Assembly (NCBI RefSeq): GCF_029067145.1
Contig: NZ_JAIEFA010000027.1
Span: forward strand, 1-16,506
Length of the DNA: 16,506 bases
Direction: 5' to 3'
From: Helicobacter sp.
GTDB taxonomy: Bacteria; Campylobacterota; Campylobacteria; Campylobacterales; Helicobacteraceae
Shown here: one piece after another, positions 1-6,551 of the stretch
Position numbering within the stretch: the first letter of the stretch is position 1
Layout: every line of letters begins with the position of its first letter
Notes under the pieces: generated by a model
The model's input: the letters and a program-made list of their open reading frames with translations, nothing else
Database searches by the model: none
What the model was told of the DNA's origin: nothing
Position numbers and translations under genes: made by a program

Positions 1-191
1 CCTAGACAAAATGTAATCGTATGTGGGATAGATTAGAGTGGAATGGTGGAAGCGTAAGTGGAGGAATTAAAAGGGAATAGAAATCTCTGTGATTCTACAA
101 TGAATCTTGATGAAATCTTTGGTAAAACTTCATAAAAAATTGACAAAATCACTATAAACTTTTGTGTAATTTTCAAATACAAGGAAGTTGA
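1..191. other. Left-edge region without a recognisable gene
   Basis: No convincing coding region is visible here. All three plus-strand frames hit stops within the first 80 bases, and no minus-strand frame has a start that could run off the left edge. Three short open stretches exist: frame 1 up to the stop at 34-36, frame 3 from 6 to 80, and frame 1 from the GTG at 58 to the stop at 133-135. None has enough length or recognisable similarity to call. They could be the decayed 3' end of an upstream gene. The last 50 bases hold a plausible promoter for the next gene. Confidence 0.4.
140..170 (+). promoter_or_regulatory. Possible promoter of the PepSY-like gene
   Basis: A TTGACA hexamer lies at 140-145 and a TGTAAT hexamer at 165-170 (19-bp spacing). 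Alternatively TATAAA at 153-158 may be the -10 element, because Helicobacter vegetative promoters depend mainly on the -10 box. Either would start transcription 15-30 bases before the ATG at 192. This is motif matching by eye only. Confidence 0.3.
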
Positions 192-596
192 ATGAAATCT
201 AAACTTTTTATCTATATTATTTTTAACTCTGTTTTATTGGCAAATCCTAATATTCCAACGGAGGAAACCAAACCTACCCAATCTCTAGCAACACAACAAG
301 TTACAACCACCCTAACAAATTCAATGCCAACGCAATCAACACAGCCACATATACAGGAAAATAATGCCATTCAGTCTGCTCCAATGCAACCAATTCATAA
401 TATGTCTTATCCTAATAATGAAATGGCTTATGGTGCTTCGTTGCAAACCATTTTTATCAAAGTGCATCAAATGTATCCCGGCTCACATATTACCGATGTA
501 GATTATAAGGGTTTTGGTTATGAGATTGAAATTAACGATAGTTTGGAATTGTTTTTTGATAGAAATGGGAATTTATTAGGGCAAAAATGGGATTAA
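192..596 (+). CDS. Small secreted protein with PepSY-like C-terminal domain
   Basis: A 134-residue protein. Residues 1-17 look like a Sec signal peptide: two Lys near the start, a hydrophobic core and a likely signal peptidase I site after VLLA (14-17). Residues about 18-80 are a low-complexity linker rich in Thr, Gln, Pro and Asn. Residues about 84-134 resemble a PepSY-like module as found in small periplasmic proteins, with the pattern YPGSHITDVDYKG...YEIEI...FDRNG. Function is not known; such modules are thought to bind or inhibit partners in the envelope. A good Shine-Dalgarno (AAGGAAG, 181-187) precedes the ATG. The segment E113-I-N115-D-S117 fits the bacterial N-glycosylation sequon D/E-X-N-X-S/T, relevant because a PglB homologue is encoded nearby. 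It appears to stand alone, with 86 bp to the next gene. Secretion is fairly sure, domain assignment moderate. Confidence 0.7.
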   Translation: MKSKLFIYIIFNSVLLANPNIPTEETKPTQSLATQQVTTTLTNSMPTQSTQPHIQENNAIQSAPMQPIHNMSYPNNEMAYGASLQTIFIKVHQMYPGSHITDVDYKGFGYEIEINDSLELFFDRNGNLLGQKWD

Positions 597-682
597 GATA
601 TTCAAACAAATTTGTATGTTTATATAAAATAAATTTCGTAAAGTCTTTTAATTAAGATAAATTTATTAATTAGGAGGATTGA
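597..682. other. Intergenic stretch with possible -10 element
   Basis: 86 AT-rich bases. TATATAAAAT at 621-630 could be the -10 region for the downstream methyltransferase. The Shine-Dalgarno AGGAGG of that gene lies at 672-677. A 10-bp palindrome, ACAAATTTGT (606-615), has no loop and is not terminator-like. Confidence 0.3.
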
Positions 683-1243
683 TTGTTGTCCTATTATCTT
701 GCACACCCGAAGCGAACGGGTGCTGTATGCTCTAGTTCTAAATATCTTGCGGAAATGATGACAAAAAATATTGGCATTGAGCAGGCTTCTAATATCATTG
801 AAATAGGACCCGGAATGGGGGCTTTTACAAAGGTGATATTGCATAAAAAGTCCAAATCTGCACATTTGTTTGTGGTTGAAATCAATCCTAAAATTACGGA
901 GAAATTACACAAAAGGTTTCCAAATCTTGATATTGCTTTAGGTTCTGCGGAATCCTTGCAGGCAATGATGCAAGAGAGGCAAATATCCTCTGTTGATGTG
1001 ATTGTGTCTGGGATTCCTTGGGCACTTTTAAGTCAAGCAACACAAAAATGTATTTTAGAAAACATTTACAATGCGCTAAATCCTGGAGGATATTTTACTA
1101 CCTTTGCTTATATTCTACCTACAGCAGGTGCAAAGAGATTCCAAAAAAGAATCTATGGAGATAAAATGTTTAGTGAAATTAAAAAATCCAAAATTGTATG
1201 GAATAATTTTCCTCCCGCATTCGTGTATTATTGTAGAAAATAA
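683..1243 (+). CDS. PmtA-like phospholipid N-methyltransferase (SAM-dependent)
   Basis: A 186-residue class I SAM methyltransferase. The SAM-binding motif I is EIGPGMGAFT (40-49), followed by the acidic end of strand 2, VVEIN (64-68). SGIPW (109-113) and the C-terminal NNFPPAFVYYC (174-184) are the signatures that separate bacterial phospholipid N-methyltransferases (PmtA) from the related RsmA/KsgA rRNA dimethylases, which carry NxPY/F instead. The family transfers methyl groups to phosphatidylethanolamine, towards phosphatidylcholine, at the inner face of the cytoplasmic membrane. The N-terminal HPKRTGAVCSSS (8-19) matches the PmtA pattern before motif I. The start is a TTG at 683 (a second TTG follows at 686) behind a near-perfect AGGAGG. 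An in-frame TGA at 680-682 excludes any longer version. At 186 residues it is slightly short for the family because the leading helix is trimmed. Substrate is inferred from family membership. Confidence 0.75.
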   Translation: MLSYYLAHPKRTGAVCSSSKYLAEMMTKNIGIEQASNIIEIGPGMGAFTKVILHKKSKSAHLFVVEINPKITEKLHKRFPNLDIALGSAESLQAMMQERQISSVDVIVSGIPWALLSQATQKCILENIYNALNPGGYFTTFAYILPTAGAKRFQKRIYGDKMFSEIKKSKIVWNNFPPAFVYYCRK

Positions 1244-1410
1244 CCTTTGTTCTCTACCATTTTGAAATCTTAAAGGTTCAATCAAATCTCTAATTTATAT
1301 AAAATATAACTTAATTTAAGTAAATATTTATAATAATGCGATATAATTGCAAATTTATTCCAAAATTAATTTTGGATTGTAAGAAGCAAATTATTATGAA
1401 AGGTAAAGCT
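1244..1410. other. Intergenic region and leader of rplM
   Basis: 167 AT-rich bases. A 7-bp inverted repeat, AACCTTT (1242-1248) and AAAGGTT (1272-1278), overlaps the pmtA-like stop codon. It has a long loop and no T-run, so it is at best a weak terminator. The rplM promoter lies further on. The Shine-Dalgarno for rplM is AAAGGT at 1399-1404. Confidence 0.4.
1342..1347 (+). promoter_or_regulatory. -10 element of the rplM-rpsI operon
   Basis: A perfect TATAAT hexamer in a long AT-rich stretch, as expected for a Helicobacter vegetative promoter with weak or absent -35. It would give a leader of about 57 bases before the rplM ATG at 1411. Confidence 0.5.
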
Positions 1411-1839
1411 ATGAATATTACCAAAATGGCAAAAGCCAATGAAATTAAACGTGATTGGATTGTTTTAGATGCGGAGGGCAAAACATTTGGTCGCCTCATC
1501 ACCGAAATTGCTACACTTTTGAGAGGCAAACATAAACCAAGTTATACACCCAATGTAGATTGCGGTGATTTTGTTGTTGTTATCAATGCGCCAAAAGTAA
1601 AATTTAGCGGAATGAAACTAGAGGACAAAGAATATTTTACGCATTCAGGATATTTTGGTAGCACGAAGTCAAAAACATTGCAAGAAATGCTAGAGAAGCA
1701 CCCAGAAAAACTTTATAAATTGGCTGTTCGCGGTATGCTTCCTAAGACGAAATTGGGTCGTATGATGATTAAAAAGTTAAAAGTCTATTGTGATGCAACT
1801 CATCCTCATAGCGCACAAGTTTCCAAAGAATCAAAATAA
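1411..1839 (+). CDS. rplM: 50S ribosomal protein L13
   Basis: Large-subunit ribosomal protein, 142 residues from the chosen ATG, very close to the roughly 141 residues of the H. pylori protein. Characteristic blocks are DAEGKTFGRL, the YTPNVDCGDFVVVINA region, GYFGSTKSKT and GMLPKTKLGR near the C-terminus, where L13 proteins contact 23S rRNA. The reading frame stays open upstream to ATGs at 1336 and 1396, but these would add 25 or 5 residues not found in homologues. Only 1411 has a well-spaced Shine-Dalgarno (AAAGGT, 1399-1404). The first gene of a two-gene operon with rpsI, 10 bp apart, the arrangement seen in most bacteria. Confidence 0.97.
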   Translation: MNITKMAKANEIKRDWIVLDAEGKTFGRLITEIATLLRGKHKPSYTPNVDCGDFVVVINAPKVKFSGMKLEDKEYFTHSGYFGSTKSKTLQEMLEKHPEKLYKLAVRGMLPKTKLGRMMIKKLKVYCDATHPHSAQVSKESK

Positions 1840-1849
1840 GGATTAACAA

Positions 1850-2239
1850 ATGGCAAAAATTTATGCAACAGGAAAAAGAAAAACAGCGATTGCAAAGGTA
1901 TGGCTAACTCCAGGAAGTGGCAAACTAAGCATTAATGAAACGAATCTTAACGATTGGTTAGGTGGTCATGAAGCAATCAAAATGAAAGTAATGCAGCCTT
2001 TGCTTTTAACAAAACAAGAAAAAAGTGTGGATATTGTTGCAGTTGCTTTTGGTAGCGGTTACTCTGCGCAAGCAGAAGCGCTAAGACACGGTATCTCTAA
2101 GGCTTTGGTGCTCTATGATGTTAATTTTAGAGCCATTTTAAAACCTAAAGGTTTATTGACACGCGATTCTAGGGTGGTAGAGCGTAAAAAATACGGAAAA
2201 CGCAAAGCAAGAAGAAGTCCGCAATTCTCAAAAAGATAA
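1850..2239 (+). CDS. rpsI: 30S ribosomal protein S9
   Basis: Small-subunit ribosomal protein of 129 residues, the usual length in Helicobacter. The N-terminal YATGKRKTAIA motif, the central GSGYSAQAEALRHGISKAL block and the basic C-terminal tail ending in SKR are diagnostic. The tail reaches into the decoding centre near P-site tRNA. The start ATG follows AAGGATTAACAA. It is co-transcribed with rplM and followed by an intrinsic terminator. Confidence 0.98.
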   Translation: MAKIYATGKRKTAIAKVWLTPGSGKLSINETNLNDWLGGHEAIKMKVMQPLLLTKQEKSVDIVAVAFGSGYSAQAEALRHGISKALVLYDVNFRAILKPKGLLTRDSRVVERKKYGKRKARRSPQFSKR

Positions 2240-2250
2240 TCAAGATTCCA

Positions 2251-2294
2251 TTCCAAAAATTCTTTTTGGAATTTTTGGAAGGTTTTTTCTTTTT
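2251..2294 (+). terminator. Intrinsic terminator of rplM-rpsI
   Basis: A perfect 12-bp stem pairs 2251-2262 (TTCCAAAAATTC) with 2269-2280 (GAATTTTTGGAA) around a 6-base loop. After two G residues comes TTTTTTCTTTTT (2283-2294). A competing 10-bp hairpin pairs 2250-2259 with 2263-2272 around a TTC loop; the two cannot form together. The element begins 11 bases after the rpsI stop. Confidence 0.8.
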
Positions 2295-2405
2295 ATTTCT
2301 TCAAGGTTTGGTTTCTTTTGTGGGAAAAAGCAAGGATTTATATCCTAAAAGGGAAACCCATAGAGCTAAATATATTTTTATGAATTTCTTAATAAAGAAA
2401 CTTCA
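2295..2405. promoter_or_regulatory. Promoter region of the pglB-like gene
   Basis: TATATT at 2371-2376 is a possible -10 box that would start transcription about 23 bases before the ATG at 2406. A 5-bp hairpin, AGGAT (2333-2337) with ATCCT (2342-2346), lies upstream. No clear Shine-Dalgarno precedes the ATG, only a weak AAAGAAA around 2395-2401. Confidence 0.3.
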
Positions 2406-4679
2406 ATGCTAAAAGCTATCAAACATATTTTGAATTTTCAAAATCCGCAATGGAGTGCTGTTTTATTTTTTCATCTATTTTTCATTTTGGTATTATGTTG
2501 TGTTCATTTGGGATTCCATTTTCTTGATTTTTTGCATTTGCAATCCCCTCAAAATTTTTTTGAGGGAGCATTGATTCTTACTTCAATGGATGCTTATCAT
2601 TACGCAAAGGGTGTGCGGGATTTTCTTGCTTTGCTAAGTGGAAGTTTGGAATGGAAAGAAATCTTTGATGTATTATCCTCCTTGCATTTTCTTGCACTTC
2701 TTGGTGGAATTTTAGCAAAATGGACGAGTTTGGAATTTGCTCTGACTTGGAGTAGCGTTTTTTTGAGCGCAAGCACAGCAGTTATACTTTATCTTTTAAT
2801 TTATCAGATTCTTAGGCAAGCTGTATGGAATCTCTTGCAAGTTTTGCGGGGACTAAATCAGCCAAATGTGGAATCTTTGCTATTCAATAATTTCCCATTA
2901 TGTTTGCAATTTTTGGCTTTTGTTGCAAGTTTGATTGCGATTCTTTTACCTAGTTTTTATCAGCGCGTGGTGGCTGGGTATTTTGATACAGATATGTTGC
3001 TGCTGGCTTTACCTCTACTTGCCCTTATTTTTTTATTACAATTCTTAACACGCAGGGCTTTATATTTAAAATCACTTGTGCTTTTTGGAATCTTTGGCTA
3101 TTTAGCCATTGCGTGGCATAATGGAATCCAAAATTTACTGCTTTTGGGATTTATTCTTTTTGTGTTACTAGAGGCAATACAATTCTTAAAGACACGCGTA
3201 ATTTCTCACAAAACCCTCGCACTCCTTGCGGTTTTTTTGATTATTCTTGCACCCTCACCCTTTTGTTTTTTGGCATTAGTTTTACTTTTGTTTGGAATCG
3301 CAAAATTTCCCCAAAAGCTCTGGATTTGGCTTATTTTTAGTTTGGGATATGCGGTGTGTTTTGGGGCTTTAAATCCGCTTCTTGCGCAAATGAATGCCTA
3401 TATTTTTGGCGCGACACAACACGCAAATGCTTATGTTTATGCACCTGTCGTGAATGGAATCCTAGAGACAATGCCTACAAGCTTTTCCGTGCTCTTTACG
3501 CGCAGTGGCGGTCTCGTGCTTTTTTGTCTTGCGCTTTTTGGATTCGTAGCCTTTGGCGTGTTGGCTTTTGGCTTTTGGGTGGTGAGTTTGAAATATGGCG
3601 GATTTTTGGAATCTCTTTTTAAGATTTTTCTTCTTAAATTTTCTACTTTTAAGTCTCCTTGCGCTCATTCTCCTTTTATGCAAGATTCTCAAGAATCTTT
3701 GGCAAATCCCCCTCCAAGCTTCCAAGCCCTTTTGTATCTCTTTGTTTTCCTTTCCCCCTTTGCATTTTTAGGATTGGCTTCTGTTTGGCTTGGTATGCGG
3801 TTTAGTTTTTTTCTGACACCCGTGATTGCTTTGGGGATTGCTTTTGTTGGCTTCATTGCTCTGAATCTTTTGAGGAAATTTTTTGCTATTGTTTTGCTTT
3901 CTAGCAGCGCAGTTATCGCGCTCTTTATTGCAAATTTACACTATCAGATTCCGCCCCCGATTCTAACCAATGCAGAAATTCAAGCCTTTAAAGATTTGGA
4001 TTCTAAACTCACCTCTCAAGACATTTTGTTGTCGTGGTGGGATTATGGATATGCGTTAAGATATTTTACAAAGGCGCAAGTCTTGCTTGATGGCGCGAGA
4101 CATTCGGGAGCAGCAAATTTCCCCATTGCTAAAATCCTGCTTAGCCCCTCCTTGACATTGTTTTATAACTTCTCGCTAGAGATTGCGCAGGCTATGCAAA
4201 CTCTTCCTCCAAAACAATGGAATCAAATCTTTGAAATCCTTTCGCATAAGCAAGGCGCAAATGCCTATTTGCAAGGATTGGAATTAGAATCCAAGCCGCC
4301 AACATTGGCAAATGGGACAAAGGTTTATTGGGTTTTACCTTTGCGGATTCTGCCACTATTGGCAAATATTAATACTTTTATGAATTTGGATTTGGATAGC
4401 GGAAAAGCGCACAAAAAAAATGTTTTTGTTTTTTGGGATTCCACGCAGAAAATGTCTTTTGCCCCACAGACAACCCTTCGTTTTTATGAGGGCTTTTATA
4501 CACAAGAGATAGATTTACAAGGAGAGGAATCCTTAACGCAAATCAATTTTGGTAAAAATTCCTTGCTGTTAAACACTCATTATCTAAAAAGTAATATGAT
4601 TCAAATATTGCTTTTTGCAAATTATCCTAATCAAGTGAGTGCAAGTGGCGATATTGTGCGTATCTTGCAGCTACATTAA
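2406..4679 (+). CDS. pglB: PglB/STT3-family oligosaccharyltransferase
   Basis: A 757-residue inner-membrane enzyme of the family that transfers a preassembled oligosaccharide from undecaprenyl pyrophosphate to asparagine in the periplasm. The N-terminal two thirds form many hydrophobic helices. Catalytic features of Campylobacter PglB are recognisable: D62 in SMDAYHYAKG (first external loop), GYFDTD with D194/D196 (second acidic motif), E354 in NGILE (fifth external loop glutamate), R465 in GMRFSFFLTP, and the WWDYG signature at 544-548 followed by DGARHSGAANF. It is longer than C. jejuni PglB (about 713 residues). A Lys/Phe/Ser-rich insertion at about 396-440, between predicted late membrane helices, accounts for much of this. 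An A8 run lies at 4413-4420. It opens a cluster with asnB only 9 bp downstream, away from any other pgl genes here. Helicobacter species with N-glycosylation can carry two PglB paralogues; which one this is cannot be told. Oligosaccharide specificity is unknown. Confidence 0.88.
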   Translation: MLKAIKHILNFQNPQWSAVLFFHLFFILVLCCVHLGFHFLDFLHLQSPQNFFEGALILTSMDAYHYAKGVRDFLALLSGSLEWKEIFDVLSSLHFLALLGGILAKWTSLEFALTWSSVFLSASTAVILYLLIYQILRQAVWNLLQVLRGLNQPNVESLLFNNFPLCLQFLAFVASLIAILLPSFYQRVVAGYFDTDMLLLALPLLALIFLLQFLTRRALYLKSLVLFGIFGYLAIAWHNGIQNLLLLGFILFVLLEAIQFLKTRVISHKTLALLAVFLIILAPSPFCFLALVLLLFGIAKFPQKLWIWLIFSLGYAVCFGALNPLLAQMNAYIFGATQHANAYVYAPVVNGILETMPTSFSVLFTRSGGLVLFCLALFGFVAFGVLAFGFWVVSLKYGGFLESLFKIFLLKFSTFKSPCAHSPFMQDSQESLANPPPSFQALLYLFVFLSPFAFLGLASVWLGMRFSFFLTPVIALGIAFVGFIALNLLRKFFAIVLLSSSAVIALFIANLHYQIPPPILTNAEIQAFKDLDSKLTSQDILLSWWDYGYALRYFTKAQVLLDGARHSGAANFPIAKILLSPSLTLFYNFSLEIAQAMQTLPPKQWNQIFEILSHKQGANAYLQGLELESKPPTLANGTKVYWVLPLRILPLLANINTFMNLDLDSGKAHKKNVFVFWDSTQKMSFAPQTTLRFYEGFYTQEIDLQGEESLTQINFGKNSLLLNTHYLKSNMIQILLFANYPNQVSASGDIVRILQLH

Positions 4680-4688
4680 GGAGCAGAA

Positions 4689-6551
4689 ATGTGTGGAATT
4701 GCTGGTGTATTAAATTTCTCTAAGATTCCTTTAGAGGAAGTTTATTTCTTGATGTCTCATCGCGGACCAGATGATAAAGGAGCGTTTGAGACTAAAACGC
4801 AAGGGGGGTTCTTACAGCTTTTTCACGCGCGTCTTAGTATTCAAGATTTAAGCACTCTTGCGCACCAGCCAATGGAACGTGGGGATTTGTGCCTCCTTTT
4901 GAATGGAGAGATTTATAATCATCTGCAATTGCGCAAGGGCTTGGACTTCGCTTTTCAAACGCATAGTGATACAGAAACGCTTTTGGGGCTTTGGACACAT
5001 TTTGGGGAAGCATTTTTGGAGCGTCTAGGTATGCTAGATGGAATGTTTGCCTTTGTCCTTTATGACGCAAAAAATCAAAAACTTTATTTTGCGCGCGATA
5101 GAATGGGCAAAAAACCGCTTTTTTATTACAAGCAAGAATCTAAAATAGTTTTTGCAAGCGAGTTGAATACAATTTGTGGAATCTTAAAATTTTTTGAAAC
5201 GCCTTTAGAAATTGATGAAGAGGCGATAAAATTTTATTTAGAAAGCGGGTTTTTTTATCAGGATAGCGCGCCATATAAGCAAGTGTTTGCGATTCCTAAT
5301 GCACATTATGGAATCTTGGATTTAAACACATTTCAATTAAGTATCAAGCCCTATTTCAAGCTAGAATCTTACTATCAGTTTCCCAAAATTACTAAAGAGC
5401 AAGAAGTGCTTGAACGATGCGAAAGCCTATTGAAGCAAAGTATTGCACGACGCATAGAGTCTTCGGATTTGGAAGTGGGAGCATTTTTAAGTGGTGGGAT
5501 TGATAGTTCCTTGATTGTGGCTTTGGCTTCGCAAATGAAACCTGATTTGCGCACCTTTACGATTCGTTTTGAGAATGCCGCTTTTGATGAATCGTCTCTT
5601 GCAGAACAAACTGCACGCAAGTTTGGCACAAAGCACCAAAGTTTGACGATTAGCACAAATTTGATTCAAGATGTGCCCAAAATCCTACAAGCCTATGGGC
5701 GTCCCTTTTTTGATAGTTCCGCGATTCCTAGTTTTTATGTGGCAAAAGCCGCAAAGGAACATTTAAGTGTCATTTTAAATGGTGATGGAGCAGATGAGCT
5801 CTTTGGCGGTTATAGGAGATATGTGGGACATTTGCTTTTGCCAAAGATTCTGCCCTTTAGCACGCTTGCAGGGAGATTGCCAAAGCCTAGCACAAAACAA
5901 TCCCTTTATAATTATTTTTATCGTCTTTTGCAAATGGCAAGTGCGTATAAGCGGAATTTGGGTGAATATTATTTGCGTTCTACCACAGATATTTTTGCGG
6001 GATTCTATTCTTTTAGGAGTGAGAGATTCAATGCGTTTCAAAGGGAAGTGGAATCGGTGTTTAAGGGCGGATATTCTCCCCTTGCGCAGATGTTGCTTCT
6101 AGATGCTAGAAATTTGCTTTTGTGTGATTTGTTGCCCAAAATGGATATTGCGACAATGGCGCATTCTTTGGAGGCGCGTTCGCCTTTTTTGTCTAAGGAA
6201 TTGGTAGAATTTGCACCGACTTTAGAGGATAATTTAAAAGTGCGTGGCAAAACGACGAAATATTTGCTTAGGAGATTGGCACAAAAGTATTTGGATAAGG
6301 AAGTCGTCCAAGCTTCCAAAAGAGGCTTTGAAGTTCCGCTTAGTGCGTGGATAGAGGGAGAGCTAAAAGAGCTCGTTTTGGATACTTTGCAAGCACCTCA
6401 AATTGCGCAAATGTTTTTGCCTAAAAATAGGATAGAATCGCTTTGCAATGCGCCGCACAAATATCCTAAAGAAAAACGCGCAAAAATGCTATGGAGTTTG
6501 TTTGCGCTTGAAATTTGGAATCAAAAATTTAAGGAAAATCAATGGAATTAA
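4689..6551 (+). CDS. asnB: AsnB-type glutamine-dependent amidotransferase (asparagine synthase family)
   Basis: A 620-residue two-domain protein. Residues 2-190 are the class II glutaminase domain: nucleophile Cys2 exposed by removal of Met1, SHRGPDD (23-29), HARLSIQD (46-53), NGEIYN (72-77) and SDTE (93-96). Residues about 235-600 are the ATP-pyrophosphatase synthetase domain: P-loop SGGIDSS (268-274), GDGADELFGGY (365-375), and late motifs ARSPF and SKRGFEVPLSAW. The family hydrolyses glutamine and amidates an acyl-adenylate, classically aspartate to asparagine; some members in glycan clusters (WbpS-like) amidate uronic acids. It has a strong AAGGAG ribosome site, starts 9 bp after pglB and overlaps the next gene by 10 bp. 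As I recall, H. pylori lacks AsnB and makes Asn by tRNA-dependent transamidation, so a role in glycan modification is a real alternative. Family certain, substrate not. Confidence 0.88.
   Translation: MCGIAGVLNFSKIPLEEVYFLMSHRGPDDKGAFETKTQGGFLQLFHARLSIQDLSTLAHQPMERGDLCLLLNGEIYNHLQLRKGLDFAFQTHSDTETLLGLWTHFGEAFLERLGMLDGMFAFVLYDAKNQKLYFARDRMGKKPLFYYKQESKIVFASELNTICGILKFFETPLEIDEEAIKFYLESGFFYQDSAPYKQVFAIPNAHYGILDLNTFQLSIKPYFKLESYYQFPKITKEQEVLERCESLLKQSIARRIESSDLEVGAFLSGGIDSSLIVALASQMKPDLRTFTIRFENAAFDESSLAEQTARKFGTKHQSLTISTNLIQDVPKILQAYGRPFFDSSAIPSFYVAKAAKEHLSVILNGDGADELFGGYRRYVGHLLLPKILPFSTLAGRLPKPSTKQSLYNYFYRLLQMASAYKRNLGEYYLRSTTDIFAGFYSFRSERFNAFQREVESVFKGGYSPLAQMLLLDARNLLLCDLLPKMDIATMAHSLEARSPFLSKELVEFAPTLEDNLKVRGKTTKYLLRRLAQKYLDKEVVQASKRGFEVPLSAWIEGELKELVLDTLQAPQIAQMFLPKNRIESLCNAPHKYPKEKRAKMLWSLFALEIWNQKFKENQWN

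Noticed and set aside
6..135. Frameshifted remnant of an upstream gene at the left edge
   Set aside because: The three short open stretches have no recognisable similarity, and too little sequence is present to support a pseudogene.
683..1243. rRNA adenine dimethyltransferase (RsmA/KsgA) for the first methyltransferase
   Set aside because: It is too short, lacks the NxPY/F motif, and carries the SGIPW and NNFPPAF pattern of phospholipid methyltransferases.
1336..1410. N-terminal extension of L13 from upstream ATGs
   Set aside because: Homologues begin near 1411, the extension overlaps the promoter, and only 1411 has a good ribosome site.
4413..4420. A8 run in the pglB-like gene as a slippage switch
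   Set aside because: It encodes His-Lys-Lys-Asn in frame. A-runs of this length are common in AT-rich genomes, and there is no evidence for variation.
4803..4808. G6 tract early in asnB as a phase-variation switch
   Set aside because: Six G is shorter than the tracts that usually switch in this group, and the reading frame is intact.
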